64,000 nucleotides of DNA from Takifugu bimaculatus (taxonomy: Eukaryota > Chordata > Actinopteri > Tetraodontiformes > Tetraodontidae), in NCBI GenBank assembly GCA_004026145.2, contig CP034975.1, forward strand, positions 9,767,418-9,831,417, written 5' to 3'. This document shows, piece after piece, positions 13,784-26,448 of the stretch. Positions within the stretch are counted from its first letter, which is position 1; each line of letters opens with the position of its first letter. The position numbers were made by a program, and so were the translations under genes. A model generated the notes under the pieces. It was given only the letters and a program-made list of their open reading frames with translations, was not told where the DNA came from and ran no database searches.

Positions 13784-13854
13784 CTTCCCCCCCTCCTCTC
13801 TCCCTCCCTCCCTCCCTCCCTCCCTCTCTCCCTCCCTCCCTCTTCCCCTTTCTC
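13784..13854. repeat. Pure pyrimidine tract, (CCCT)n
   Basis: This is 71 bases of uninterrupted C and T built mainly on CCCT/CTCC units. Homopurine-homopyrimidine tracts with mirror symmetry can form triplex (H-DNA) structures. Serine/proline-rich and arginine/glycine-rich open frames across it are artefacts of the repeat. Confidence 0.95.
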
Positions 13855-16800
13855 GCTCGATCTCTGCGCTGTGTCCCTCAACTGACAAAAACACACAGTT
13901 TTAGACAAGGGTTGTCTTTTTTTGTGTGTGTCTCCAATCCCCGCCACCGTAGAGCCCAACTGGCATCAAACGGGACCTCCGCCCATCCAAAAACTCTCAG
14001 ACGGTGGACGGAGAAATGCGTCGATGGCAGGCAGCGTGTGTTGCAGCAGCTTGCATCAATGCAGAGGTGGAGCGGAGTAAAAAGGGCATCATAACATGTT
14101 TTCACCACTCCCTCCTTGTGCGGATCCCTCTCTAGTGCCTACGTCACCTCTTGTGGATGCGAGGAAAAGGAGAGTGTCGGAAAAATGCTCTCGGCTTCCC
14201 GTGCTGTGTTGACATGGGGCACGGGAAACTCACAATCAATCTCGGTGGAAAACAAATAATTTTCATAATGAATACTTTGACTGTGTTACTTGTGCTAGCT
14301 CTCCAAATTAAGGATGTATCAGATGAAACCATGGTTTCCAGGTCAAAGCTGGGCTTTTTTCTGTGGTGTCGCCAACGGGTTTTAAATGACACAGACTTGA
14401 TAAGGCAATCCAGAAAGCTGAGGTGCTCCTCTAAATGCCTTTTCGTCTTTTATGAGCTTCGCTGGCTGACTGTGCCAATTAGCAAAGGCGTGTGGCCTGC
14501 TTTTCTTCTCCTCTTTCCTCTTTTTCCCCCCCTGCTCAAACTCTTTCTAGATAGATACTCTCTTCCGCGCTCCCGTACACACACCGAACGCATGTTTGGT
14601 GTATCATTAGCTTGGTGTGCGGGGAGGCGTGCGAGCCTGGGCTCTCCCCTGCCTTATCTCCATGTCAATCACAGCGTGTGTGTGAACATCAGTTGTAATG
14701 ATCTCCATCCAGCCTGTCGGTGTGTGTTAGCGCCCGGCTTCCCTCGCCCCCGGAGCAAGCCGTTCCCTAGCTAATAGATGCAAAATTAAGCTGATCAATA
14801 GATGGCCTCAGCTCATTATTGACATGTTATCGCGGCGTGGGATTTTTTTTTGTGCGGGGGTTTTCTATTGAGCTAGCTGGAGATGCAAGACAGAACATTA
14901 AAACAAATGTCTTCTCTAAATGGCTAAGGCCACTTTATTTCAACCTACCAATGATATTGCAGGTTATTTCCTTCCACTCGCATTGGGTAAGTAATCACCT
15001 ACGCAAGGAAATGAGATGGAGCCTTGGTAAACGCTGTATTAAAGATTCATCAATAATTGGCATGTGTGCTGCTGTTTGTGTTCTAGGGGGAGCAGGGTGG
15101 GGGTGGCTCTTATGGACGGATCACCGTGTGATTGAGCTAAGTGGTAATTAACTTTCTGAGTCTGTGCTTGCGTACGCGCGAGTGCATGCACAGCACGAGG
15201 ATGCATGCGTCGCCGGGTCAGGAAAAGGTGGAGATGCAGTTGAGGGGTGCATCAGTGGCAGAGTTGATTTGGAGGTGAGTGTTATGGGCACGTGGTCAGG
15301 TTACGGAGGGATGGCCTTGAGTGTCCTCAGGTCTTATTGTCATCGCAGCATCTTTCATTTTAATGAGGTGCTAAAGCCAAACCCTTATTACTTATTTATT
15401 CATTAAGCCGCGTGGCACAGCATCAACATCCGGCTCTTGAATGTGCTTGTAACCGATTGTGTTGGATTTCCGTTCCCTTTTTTTCATGCTCTATTTCATA
15501 GTAAACAAACATTTCCATGGGAATCTGACCGCTACTAAATTTAAAAGACTGGATTCCGCCCAAATCCAAGTTAGTGCCAACAATTAAAGAAATTCTAATG
15601 TTATTTTTAGTCGGTGTGAGCCACAAATGGGTGCAAATACAACACAGGCCAACTTTGTTTGCAGAGATAATAAGTATGGTTAAAGCTAATTGAGTCCTAA
15701 AATAGCTGCTGGCTATCTTAAAGCTAATATTTCAGCTAAGTAATTTTAGTAAATTGTTCTTTAGCAAATTCATAGCCTCAGAACATTTGATTTCAGTGAA
15801 TAAACATAGAATAACTTACTTTATTTTGGGGAAGAGCTGCTCATGAATATGGAGGCTAAACCGCTTCGAGGAGCATGTGCAAATATAAAAGCCACAAAAA
15901 TGCCGACTGGTTGTTAGATTGTATGATGATCGGTGTGAAGGCGCGATGCCTTCATCGCAATGCTTTCTGATCGATGAATATGTGTAGGTGGATTCGCGTG
16001 ATAGTGTGTGGTGTTTTTAAAATGCTGGCATTCTCAGCGAAGCCTGAGAGTTTACGCATTTGGTCCCTCTGTGGCGTGTTTCTTAGCTTCCTTATATCCA
16101 GTCAGCCATTTAGCGAATTCACAGTGAACTCTTGCAGAACCAAACCAGACACTCAACATCAAGGCCAATGTTGAGCTCTCCACTAGCACATTACTGAATA
16201 CAGCATTCTCTAGCAGAGTGTTAGTGCTGCAGTCGGCTAACTTTTCTTCCCCTCCACACCCTGAGCGTAGGCGTCCTGCAGACAAAGGTAAGCGTAAAGG
16301 ACACGCGTGAGTTGCACTACCACTTCTCCTTTCTCCCCAGCCTTGCATAAGGGATTCGCCACACCTAGCCCTGCCGACATGCCTGCTCACCATCATGTAG
16401 TCCCAAAGTAGGTCAGATTCCAGTCTGGAAGGTTGAGGACGTGACTTTACTGTCAATCTATAAACCTGCTGCCACTGAGTTGTGTGAAACAGTTATAGTG
16501 ATGATACTAATAGAATGTTACTCAATATCCCTAAATGACAACTGCAATAAACATCTTGAGTGTGAGTTCAGATCTCATCTTACTTTTAATACTGTCTGTT
16601 TTTTCTTTCTCTGGTTGACTCACATTGTAAGGTGATTTAAAAAAAATACATGGAGCCTAACTAGAATAACTATCTCGGTTGGTTGTAAGTTTTTATGTGG
16701 TACTAGAGCTCATAAGTAACCATTGGTGCAAACGAAGCCTGCAAACAGTTAGAAAACAGTTTATCAATGCCCACGTACTTTCAACCAATAAAAAAGCTTG

Positions 16801-19800
16801 TTTTGTCCTATGTAGAAGACAGGTTAAACAAGACTTCCTGCATTGTACATCATGGTATACTTGCATAGTGCAGCAGCCAAGGAGCTATTACCTTATGATG
16901 TTCACTTTTTTATTCTCTGAGGTTTTTGGTTGCTCTTTGATTCCAACTATAGTTTAATTTTTCATTCTTGTTTTGATTTGACTCATGTATCCAGTGACTG
17001 CCGCTCCTACTTAATGTTATCCTTTTACTCAAATGTAGAATTTTTGCTTGGTGTATCTTACCTTGTTTTGCTTACTAAAAATATATGGTATTGAATGTTC
17101 ACGTTTCAAAGCAAGTTATATTTGGTACTAAAAGAAGGAAAGGGGGAGACATTCAATAGTGATGATTACAGCACAAATAACATGTAATTGTTCTTAATAA
17201 CAACACTATATATACTATCAATCGATCGATCTACTTCATGTTCAGTCTTCGACAAGCCAGAGCAATCGGAAGCTGGCACTCAAAATGGTAAAACCTGTAG
17301 TTTGTGGGGCTCTGCAATGCTTCACCACAGATTTGGAGCATCTTGCTCTCACAATCACCTGTTTATCAGTCTAAATCTTCTACTGCTGTATCTCCTGCAA
17401 GCACGAGTTACGAGAGGAAAAATGTTAGCCGATGTTAGCAGTTAGCTACTTCCTGGCTGTGTGCAACTTTGAAATAAACTATTTAAATGTGGCAGATTTT
17501 TCAAAGCATTGACTGGACACTTTGGTCAGCCTGATATTGTCATAGAGCGGTGTGTAGGTCAGTGTGTGGCACAATCCTTGAAAAACGTTCAGGTCATCAG
17601 CTGGTGTTTGAACAGCACTTTGTCCAAACTGGCTAAGCAAACAGTCACAAAAGAGCCCCGTTTATGTCATGAAGCAGTGTTTAAGAGAACAAAACTAACT
17701 TCAACAACAGGTCAGATAAAAGTCACAGCGTTCACCAAAAGAAGTGTGAAGTCAGGACACCAGATAGATCCATCAAAAACCAAGCAATTCTCCGCTTTTG
17801 TGTCAAACACTGCAATATTTTGAGATTAAGAACAATAGCTGTTTCGTAAGCCTATTTCCACAGGCTCATTGGAAGCGGTGAGGAAAGTCCGAGGTGGTTT
17901 TAGAGCAAGGAAAAGTCACGAGAATGTTCGCTGTGTGTGTGTACAGTGTAAGAAAGTTGAGGTGTGTTTTTTTCCCTGCGAGACAAAGGGGGAGGCAAAT
18001 TTGAGAGGGAGATTGTTTGCAAAGGGGATGTGGTTGTTAGAGGTGAAGAGGAGAGAATTTGGATCAGGTCAGCTGCCCCAGTGCTGTCAGGGCCGCGCGA
18101 ACCCCCAAGCGGTTCTGGCTTTAGAGTAAATATAAGCCCAGTGGACCTCTTCCTGCCCCAGGGCACAGAAACCCCAGGCCTTCCCACATTCCACTTTTAT
18201 TTTCCTGGTTGCAAAATGCCTCTGGCTATCCGAGCAGGTGTTTTTTTCCTTTCCGTATTTACTCATAAAATGTGCATTAGTCGAACCAAAGAAGCCATGA
18301 TAGGCCCTCTTGTGTTGGCTAACTCTTTCCCCAGTTTTGTCGAGGCATTTTCGCGCTACCTATATTCTCTTTACAGAACTCTCATCCCTCTACGGACACG
18401 CTGTGCACAGTAACGGACGCAGCGGTCTGGCTGAGTTCAGCAGAGTTGTCCGCTGATGGTTTTCTCTCTTAAACAGGGATTTCAAAAGGTCTGTGTTGCA
18501 TTAAGCATCCCCCACCCTCAATTAGGGCAAATTACTTTCCCTTCATAAATTCTGTGTTTGTTTAAGCACTTGTTTGCTTCTCTTGTAAGGACGAAAATTG
18601 CCAGCAATATCTGCATCAGATCAAGACGTTATACTCGGCTCTCTTTTAAAGGGATAAAACTATAGTCAAACTGATGGACTAATCTTTTAAGCTCGGTACA
18701 GTTTACTTGCAGAGCTTTGAATAGGCTCCTCTTACTAGCCTTGATCATTTCAGACTTAAATAAAGCTCTTTATAGTAGCAGTCTGATTGGTGTAATCTGC
18801 AAGCTGTCAATCCCAATCTCTGAGTGCCCTCCCAGAGGAGCTGCCGGGCCTGACAGCTACAGGATTTCCCAACAATGCTGTGCGCAATATTGCTCACATG
18901 TGAATCAGGGAGTAATAATCTACAGTATAGTATGTCCACAAGGTAACCATGAATATGTACACATTATCTGTGTGACACATATGTACAGCTATGTCATGCC
19001 TTTGATATGAGACAGCCGCAGATGGATCCAAGATCCGCTGGACTCTCGGCAACACCCAGCGTCCATATGCTAAACCCAAGCTGCTATCTGTCTGTCCGTC
19101 TCCCCTCCTCCTCTACATTGCTCACATGGCTGGAATGCTTGATGGAGCCCCAGCGGTCCTCATCATCTGTCCCATGGCTATCTGGCAAAAGAGCGGACCG
19201 GTTTGGGAGCCACACTGGCACATAAGGAGCTCTGTTTGTCTGACTGCTCCGAAGCCCTCTGCTCTTAATCCAAAACAAAACGAACAAGCTGTGAGCTGGC
19301 CGCTGCGCCAGCCACCAGACTTCATGCGATAAACACATCAAATGTAGGCGTTATGGAAAAAAAGAGCTGGTTGCAGACCAGAAAGGGACGGAACAGTCCC
19401 GCACTTTCCTTGTCTATCATTCACACTCAAAAAAAAAATATATCAGTGAGCCCCTCCCTCCACCACCTGCTTTGTCAATATCCTGTGTTGATATTTGGTT
19501 AATGTTTGATAAAATGTGGGACCAGGATGGAAGCTTTCAGACCAAATTGCTTTGGTTACAGTTGAGTAACAATGTCGATAGGAGCCGGTGTGTAGATGAC
19601 TGCACTCTCAAAATGCCCTTCCATTTGTCTCCAGTGTGATTGCCCTCTGTCATCAGTACTAACACCAGGACCAAGGCGCCAGTGTGTTTTCACTGTGGAC
19701 AGTTGTTAAAGTATCTGGAATATGTATCATATAACATGCCGGACCTTGGTTGTGTTTATCAGATTACCATGTTGATGTTCTAGAACCTCTGACAAGCAAA

Positions 19801-22569
19801 TATTTCTATTTTATTGACCGAGTAGTCAAGTGAACAACCTGCTGACAAAATAATCAATGGTGACAATAATCATTGCCCTTGTAAACAACTCCCACTTTCC
19901 AGTCACTAACCCCCTTCTTGCGCTTGGGAAAGCAATAGAGGACAGGGAAATCGGGGCAGAGACAGCGAGTTCATCCTTCTGTGAGGATTTAGAGGAGTCC
20001 CTTGTCTTTCACTTCATCAGAGACAATTGAGTCATTCAGCTCCCATTGTGCGACAGGGCCTGGCGAGGAGGGGTGCTGGGTAGGGGAAAAGGAGAAGGGG
20101 AGAAGGGTGAAGCTGTCTGCTCCACAACCCTTAGTGCAACGGGTGGTGGGGAGTAGGGAGGGGGCCATGGGGGGTTGCTCCATGTTTGTGTATGGTGCAG
20201 GGGGGCAGGAAGGAAGATAGAGAGTTATCCTGAAACTCTCGGAGCAATTTGTCACATTGGAATGGCTCTTGAGTTACCCGGGGGGCCCCCTCAGCAGGAA
20301 AGTTTTCAGGTTGTCGAGTGGGGAGAAGGGAGGGGCCCGAAGCAGCAGAGAGTGGTCAGAGGTCATGGCCTACTCTTGCATCAGCAGTGTGTCCGTTAGG
20401 AAGGCATGCGGTGAGGGAGGAAGGAGGCCAAAAAGGGGGGGTGGTCAGAGAGTTGCTGCCTGCCAGGGCTCCATTTTCATTGGCATGCTTGTAAAACCTG
20501 CAGGAAAGATTAGCGTGTGAGAACATTTGCAATAGTGTGGCTGAAGTGGAGCCACTTGTCAGGCCAGTGGACTACAACTACCCCTCAGTGTTGTCTTTCA
20601 GTGACTCTCCACCCCATTGCCACACTCAGGAGTGTCACCATCACGCTCTTTACCCACCTACTCAGAGTGGCCCTGTTTCGTCCGTCTCTGCAGCTGGGGT
20701 TAATGTTTGCCTCTGCACTCCCTCGGTGGCAAGACTTTCCCATGGCTGGATCACAATTTGCCCTCCGTCTCCCCAGCACACTTCTAGCCCCTCTGGCACC
20801 ATGGACACGGTCTTGAATTACTTCATAGATGACAGTCGTTCCGTCACTCTCTTCCCCACTTTTTTTTTTTTCAGCTGCAACACCATCTCCCTCCTCTTGC
20901 CCTCCCAACCCCCCACCCCATGGCAATTAGGCTGATACCCAGTGTGGGGGGTCCATAAAAACCCACAAGACCTCAACTCTGGAGGGTTTTTTTTTTTTTT
21001 TTTTACAACCTTTGCTTTTTTCGCTCAAATCACATACAAACAAGCATAAACAAACCCTGGTTTTCACAGTAAAAGCCATCTTGGGGTCATAAATGAGTGT
21101 TAGTGGTGGAGAAAGACCAGGCAGCAAACTGTTTTTTTTCCTTGCAGGGGCTGTAACTGAGGACATGGAGTCAATAACTCCCTCCAGCGCCTACCACTGG
21201 CAGGCACCCCACAGTGAACTCTTCGCTAATTACCACTGATTTAGACACTGTCTCGGGAAGGGTCGTGACACACTCACTCTCTGGCTGGCTCTCTCACACA
21301 CACAGAGCACACACTCACACACAAGCCCCCCTAGATGTACATACAAAACGCTGGTCGCACATGCTGGATGGCAGGAATGGTAGCAAATTCTGTTTCAAGT
21401 TGGTCTTATCTAAGATTCGGCGCTATGGAACCTGCTCGTCCATTGGGTTTTTTGTCAAGACTGCAAGAAAGGAATATTGTATAAAGTTCTTAAGTAAAGA
21501 CTCATTATTATACCTCGATTAAACTTGGATTTCTTATCCTTATATTTTTAATATCTAACAAACGGACAAAAGAAGAAACAAGAGAAATAATAACATTAGA
21601 TCTTCAGACATTCTGATCATTTTATCCACAGTACTTTAATTTTGTGCGTAATTTGAGAGAACTATTTTTCACCGGCTCCTGATTGATGCCATCTACAGCT
21701 GTTGTCTCCCATATCCAGTTCTTTAGTCATTTCCTTTCGGTGTTTTGGTTTTGCATTTCCCAGTAGTGTACCACTTTTAAATATCTCGGCTACTGTGACC
21801 TAAAACGAGGTGGCCGTGACCTTGATAAACGGACCACACAGTGAAGCACGTTCTGCACAGAGCTGTGGCCACAGTGCCGGTCATGCTCCTCGTTGATTTA
21901 GATTTAGCAGCTTTGGGATGAGACGGAAAGGAACTTTTCCAGAACTTGGTATCAATCACCCTGTTTTAGTTATAGGGATCAATGCAGAACATCGTAAGAA
22001 TGAAAAGCTTCCACCTGGTTTATAGCAGCAGACGATTGTCATTACATTTTTGTGGAGAAGAGGGAGGCCTGTGTTAGAAGGCAAGTCAATCATTAATGGG
22101 AGTAGCCAGGAGAGTTAGCCTCGCAGAAGCGTGCGCAGATACCGTGCGTGAAGCTCTTTATGACTTCCAGTAAAAGCCCAACAGCAGTCACATTTATGGC
22201 ATTAGGTCATTTTGAATCCATGAGCTGGGTGCAGTTCCAACACCTCTGCCCTACCCAGCTTCAAATTAATGACTTAATGAAATCTAAAGCAGTGATCCAC
22301 GCCTGCCGTCCATATTTATGGGGCAGAAATGTGAATGGGGTAACTTGGTTTACATATGTCACATGTGAATCGTCATTTCATCCACCATCCACCTTAAGAT
22401 GTTTCGTTTTTTTGTGTGTCTGTCTTTGCATTTCCACAACACCCACCTGGGGAATGGCGTCTCCTCTTTTTTGTCCTGTTTTTTGGTTTGTTCTTTTTAA
22501 TTTTTGCTTTCTGCATTGTTAACATGTTTTGTTTCTTTCTTTCCATTCTGTTTCCTTTCTGCCATTCAG
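13855..22569. other. Intron immediately upstream of exon A
   Basis: No exon was recognised before the acceptor at 22569. Low-complexity items are a CA-rich stretch near 21295-21325 and a T18 run at 20987-21004. A unique stretch at about 14770-14830 with an octamer-like ATGCAAAAT and several TAAT-type motifs may be regulatory. The interval 17509-17823 has a 104-codon open frame without any recognised domain. The final 60 bases form a strong 3' splice site: a TGTTAAC branch-like motif, a long T/C tract, then CAG. Confidence 0.6.
20987..21004. repeat. T18 homopolymer
   Basis: A run of eighteen T. It could be the remnant tail of an inserted element on the minus strand, but no element body or target duplication was recognised next to it. 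Confidence 0.85.
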
Positions 22570-22671
22570 TACCTACAGATGAAATGGCCCCTGCTAGATG
22601 TTCAACCAGGAGGTCTTCAAAGTAGACAAGCACTTAAAGATGCCAGGTCCCCGTCACCGGCACACATCGTT
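22570..22671 (+). CDS. tcf7l2: tcf7l2 exon A (YLQMKWPLLDV... segment), 102 nt
   Basis: The exon encodes 34 residues, starting YLQMKWPLLDV and ending RSPSPAHIV. It lies between the beta-catenin-binding N-terminus and the TLE/Groucho-interacting central region. The LQSRQALKDARSPSPAHIV stretch identifies TCF7L2 against TCF7L1. Boundaries come from the acceptor CCATTCAG before TAC and the donor GTT|GTAAGT. It starts and ends in phase 0, so skipping would keep the frame. The two SP dipeptides in RSPSP are potential proline-directed phosphorylation sites, and the surrounding segment is a known point of kinase control in the TCF family. From memory, human has AG-S where this protein has PG-G after DVQ. 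Zebrafish work on an alternatively spliced tcf7l2 'exon 5' with repressor function may concern this or a neighbouring exon; the sequence alone cannot decide. Confidence 0.96.
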
Positions 22672-22954
22672 GTAAGTAACACTCAGCTCGGTACTTTTGT
22701 TATTTTACTGCCTTCTGCAGAAACGCACCCTGCAATCCATCTAGTCCTTTTCTTATATGTGTGTTTTCCCCCATTAATCATTGCTTTGACTGGAACAATA
22801 TAGCGTATTTGTTTGCATTCCCTTAATGACAGTCACCCACACACCCAGTGAGCTCTCTTTATTTCTGTTCCTTCATTTGCGTGATCAAACTCATGTTGAA
22901 AGTACACCTTTTGTTTATGAGGGATGACTGAGTGGTTGGTTGCCGCTCTGACAG

Positions 22955-23022
22955 GTAGCTGTAACTGCCTTTGGGGCGTGGTTTTCTTTGGAAAACTACA
23001 CCCCAAAGGCAGCTACAGGCAC
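22955..23022 (+). repeat. Long hairpin 283 bp after exon A
   Basis: Arms at 22955-22986 and 22991-23022 are 32 bases each, around a 4-base TTTG loop. Pairing by hand gives 28 of 32 pairs in RNA, including one G-U, with four mismatches; the core GCCTTTGGGG/CCCCAAAGGC is perfect. At least one difference between the arms (CCACGCC expected, CTACACC seen) looks like CpG decay of an originally better palindrome. It lies in the transcribed strand of tcf7l2, close downstream of exon A. It could be a palindromic mobile-element remnant, a pre-microRNA-like hairpin (the loop is very small for that), or a structural splicing element. No known microRNA seed was recognised. Confidence 0.8.
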
Positions 23023-23068
23023 CTTATTCCAAACAAGGTGGTAATTCCCAGCCCATCCTTGGAATGAG
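23023..23068 (+). repeat. Second short hairpin adjoining the long one
   Basis: CTTATTCCAA at 23023-23032 and TTGGAATGAG at 23059-23068 pair over ten bases with one G-U wobble around a 26-base loop. It begins directly where the 22955-23022 hairpin ends, so the two could stack in the pre-mRNA. Confidence 0.5.
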
Positions 23069-25890
23069 AAGGGTAATTATGGAGAACTGGTCTGATGTTG
23101 ACAACTTTTTTCATGAGAATGAACAAATGCTGGCCTGCTAACATATCGTTTTTGAGGGATGTGTGGGTGTTCCATCAACATTGATTACCCTATCTGTGGA
23201 GTTGGAGGAGTAGTCTGGCAGGAGACTTGGCTGGACAGCGATACGGGGCATACGAAGTAGATGCACACAACAGAGCAACCACCCGGGGCATGTCAATATC
23301 TAAGAGGATAGCACTCCAGGATGAGCAGTTGGATGTGAACTTACTGGTTAGCCAAAGGCATAAAGTTTTCAAGAGGTCAGTGGAAAGGTTGAAGATAAGG
23401 AGGTGTACATATGTGGTCACAGGGTTAGTGAGCCAGGAAAATCAATGAGAGTGGAGATTGAGCAGAATTAGCGAGGTGATCACAAGCGCTCCGGGCCATT
23501 TTTGGCTCGACTGTTACTTTTATTTTTTGGAGTCATGCATCTTTTACATATCACAATTTTAGATAAGGAGGCCTTCCAAGTTTTGTATGAATAGAACACC
23601 TCCTGTAGTAAAATTTTGGTGCTAGAGCTAATAATACAACACTGACCCTTTTTGTTTTTGCAAGAACACAGTTAATAGTCCTCACAGCAGTTGAGCTCAC
23701 AGAAGGTGGTGATGATTTTTTTCCTCCTTTTTTATCGGATGGATTATGCTGTCAAGACACATTGTCCCTATGAGTCACACCTGATTTTTTATCACTTCAG
23801 TGACTTTTATGGTTTGCAATAAATACCTTTTCTTCTGGTTAGTCAGAGGTTGGCAAGTATGGCCTTCTTGGTATTTTGCCCAGTCAACTTAAGCATGTCT
23901 TAAAATAGCAGGAGTTGACAAGGCTGCCCAGTTGAAACTGAAACCTCGTCAAAAGTTGTGTTGTAAGGCAAACAAGCAAAATAAATTTTAAAAAATTGCC
24001 AAGTTAAGGACCCCCTTGTGTTTTTCTGCAGTGTTGGTTCTATTTTTATTTCAAATACTTTAGGAGCTTCGTCTTACTGGTATTTTAGGAGATGCTGACA
24101 GGGTGAAAAAAAGCTTGTGAAGTTATTAAACTGGTCGTGGGCAGCTCAAGCTGCAGGTAAATGCTCGAGGTTTTATCCTGGTGTGAGTCATGTGGCTGCA
24201 AATACTTACCACATCACGTCCACCTCAGCTCCTGCTGTATAAATCTTTTAAAGGACCTTTGAGAACAGCCAAAAAGGCAACATTTTTTTTGCTCACTCTT
24301 CACAATCTTTTGTACTTTTGAGATAAACGGAAAGACTTTTTGGATTTCTGGTGGTCAAATGGTGCTGCAAAAATTGCTATTTATACGCATTTATATGCAT
24401 GACTTTGTTTTCTACCATTAGTGGTCATTACTGAGGTCACATGGGGGGTGAAGAGACACTTTTTATGAGTTGTTATGACGGTAGAATTTTTTAAAAAAAG
24501 TGCTCAGTGATGAATGTTTTGTTAAAATGACACTTGCGGGCATTATTTTGGAGGAAAATAAAAGCAATTTTTCCTCACAGTGTACACAGGCAGCTGTAAT
24601 ACAAACAGGCGAGCATGAAGCGCTAACAGGCTTGAAACAAACAAGTAACAAGAGCAGCTCATCACAAAACTGAAATTGGCTTTGGGGCAAAAAACAAACT
24701 TGAAACAACAAAGATGGACAAGCAGCCAGATGGAAGAAATAAGCTTTGCTGAAGTACAAGCATTTTCAACACTGTCGAAACTAAAAAAAACCATGTTGAT
24801 CGCTGCGCAACATAAGATCCAAGTTCATAATGTCACATAAGATGAGGCGGGAAAAAATGAATACTAAATAATGTCGACAGAGAATTAAGCAAAACTGCCA
24901 GTTCATCTGTGAAATAGGTTTACCCTTTTCACTTATAATACACGGGCTCCAAACATAATTTAATGTTTTCCACTGTTGCCTGTTGGTCCTTCAATTTTAA
25001 TAAAAATCGTGTGAGTGAAACCTCAGCAAACCTGGTATTTTCTGTCTTTGTGCCTTGGTTACAAGTAGGAAGCCAAGATACAACAACAGGTCAGTCATAG
25101 CAGGATTAAATGCATACTGTGATAAGTACTGACACCGATCAATATCAGAGAATATATTGTAATATTAGGGCTGGCCTTGCCTGCGCCCAGTTCGTTTGAT
25201 GGAATACAAAGACCGGTTAGATCAGAGGCATTGCAGCATTGTTACTTTGGCGCCCAACTCACTGTTGGTGCCAGTGATAAAATTGAATGTGAGATGCGAC
25301 TTGTGTTGCTGCTGGTATAACCCCACCTACCCACCCTGCTGCAACTATGACTGGGAAGGAAATGCGGACAAACGTTTCCGCAGTTTACATCATGCTTGTA
25401 CCTACAGACAGGATGGATAACTGGACAGCACAGTGATGGCACAGTGGGTGCCACTGGTATCACCTGATCGGTCTGCTTTTATTTGTTTTACACTCCAGGA
25501 TGGAGACCTGCATGTACCAGTTCACCCTTCTCTTATCAATAAATTGGTCTGTAAGTGGTAGTTTCGTTTGTTTACAAATGTGAAACTCTTAGTCACCTTG
25601 ACCTCTCACCGCCTGCAGCGTCATAGCAGTCTGCAATGGCAGTGATAAGAAATTCCCCTGACAGATAACCATTAGCTAGAGCGTAAGCGATCTCGGGACA
25701 GGGAAACCATCAATAGAAAAGGTGCTGGATGGGAAGGGGCGCACCCCATGAAAGAGACAGGGAGACGGACAGGGACAGGGATGCACGCGGCTGTTCTCAT
25801 TTGGACGGCTCTGCAGCATTGGACCACTGGGGGGATCAGCTGAGAAGGGGGGGGGGGAAAGGAAGTGACCTCGCAGTGGCTGGTCTGTCT

Positions 25891-25926
25891 GAGGGCATGG
25901 TGTATGACCCTGTTTACCATGCCCTC
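25891..25926. repeat. Perfect 11-bp inverted repeat
   Basis: GAGGGCATGGT at 25891-25901 and ACCATGCCCTC at 25916-25926 are exact reverse complements around a 14-base loop. It follows a G-rich run near 25848-25857. It has a terminator-like shape, but rho-independent termination does not apply in an animal nuclear intron. Function unknown. Confidence 0.85.
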
Positions 25927-26418
25927 AAAGGGGGCCATGCTGGATCTTTTGAAGTACCTGACCACCCTGCAGGCAGCCTCCAAACCTGCGGCCGCTGAAC
26001 TTTTATGCTATTGGCTGCAGTAATTCAATATTTATCCACCTATTGATGTGTATTTTTTGAGGGAGGGACTCCAAGAAACATTTTTATGCCTCACAGAGCT
26101 CCCACGAGAAGTAGTCCACGGTTGTCAGGTTGACTTGCATTGTGATGTTTTGATGTTGGAGTGCCTCTGCGGATACTTAACAGGAAGAAGTAGCTCAATA
26201 GCTGGTGGAAGTAGCGTCTTTGTTCTGTGTTTGTGCTGTAAATTAGGCTTCTTTCGCCCCGTACAGTTGTTCAAGTCTCATTCTTTTAAACCATGACATT
26301 CGTTTGGCTAATCTGAGTCACGTTTCCATACTTTAGTTCCCTCTTCGGGTGGTGTACATTTATGTATTTCTGAAAAGCCATATTGGGAACTGGGGCAAAA
26401 ATGGTGAAAAGTAAGGAG

Positions 26419-26448
26419 CACACACACACGCACACACACACACACACA
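26419..26448. repeat. (CA)n microsatellite
   Basis: About 30 bases of CA dinucleotides with one CG interruption. A shorter GT/GC run follows at about 26573-26590. Confidence 0.92.

Noticed and set aside
1..22569. Upstream tcf7l2 exons (N-terminus, short cassette exon)
   Set aside because: Searched for peptides typical of the beta-catenin-binding N-terminus and of the following exons; none recognised. They are inferred to lie before the window.
22955..23022. Confident microRNA call
   Set aside because: The loop of four bases is smaller than usual and no known mature sequence was recognised; kept only as a hairpin finding.
25891..25926. Rho-independent terminator
   Set aside because: The shape fits, but there is no U-tract and the context is an animal intron.
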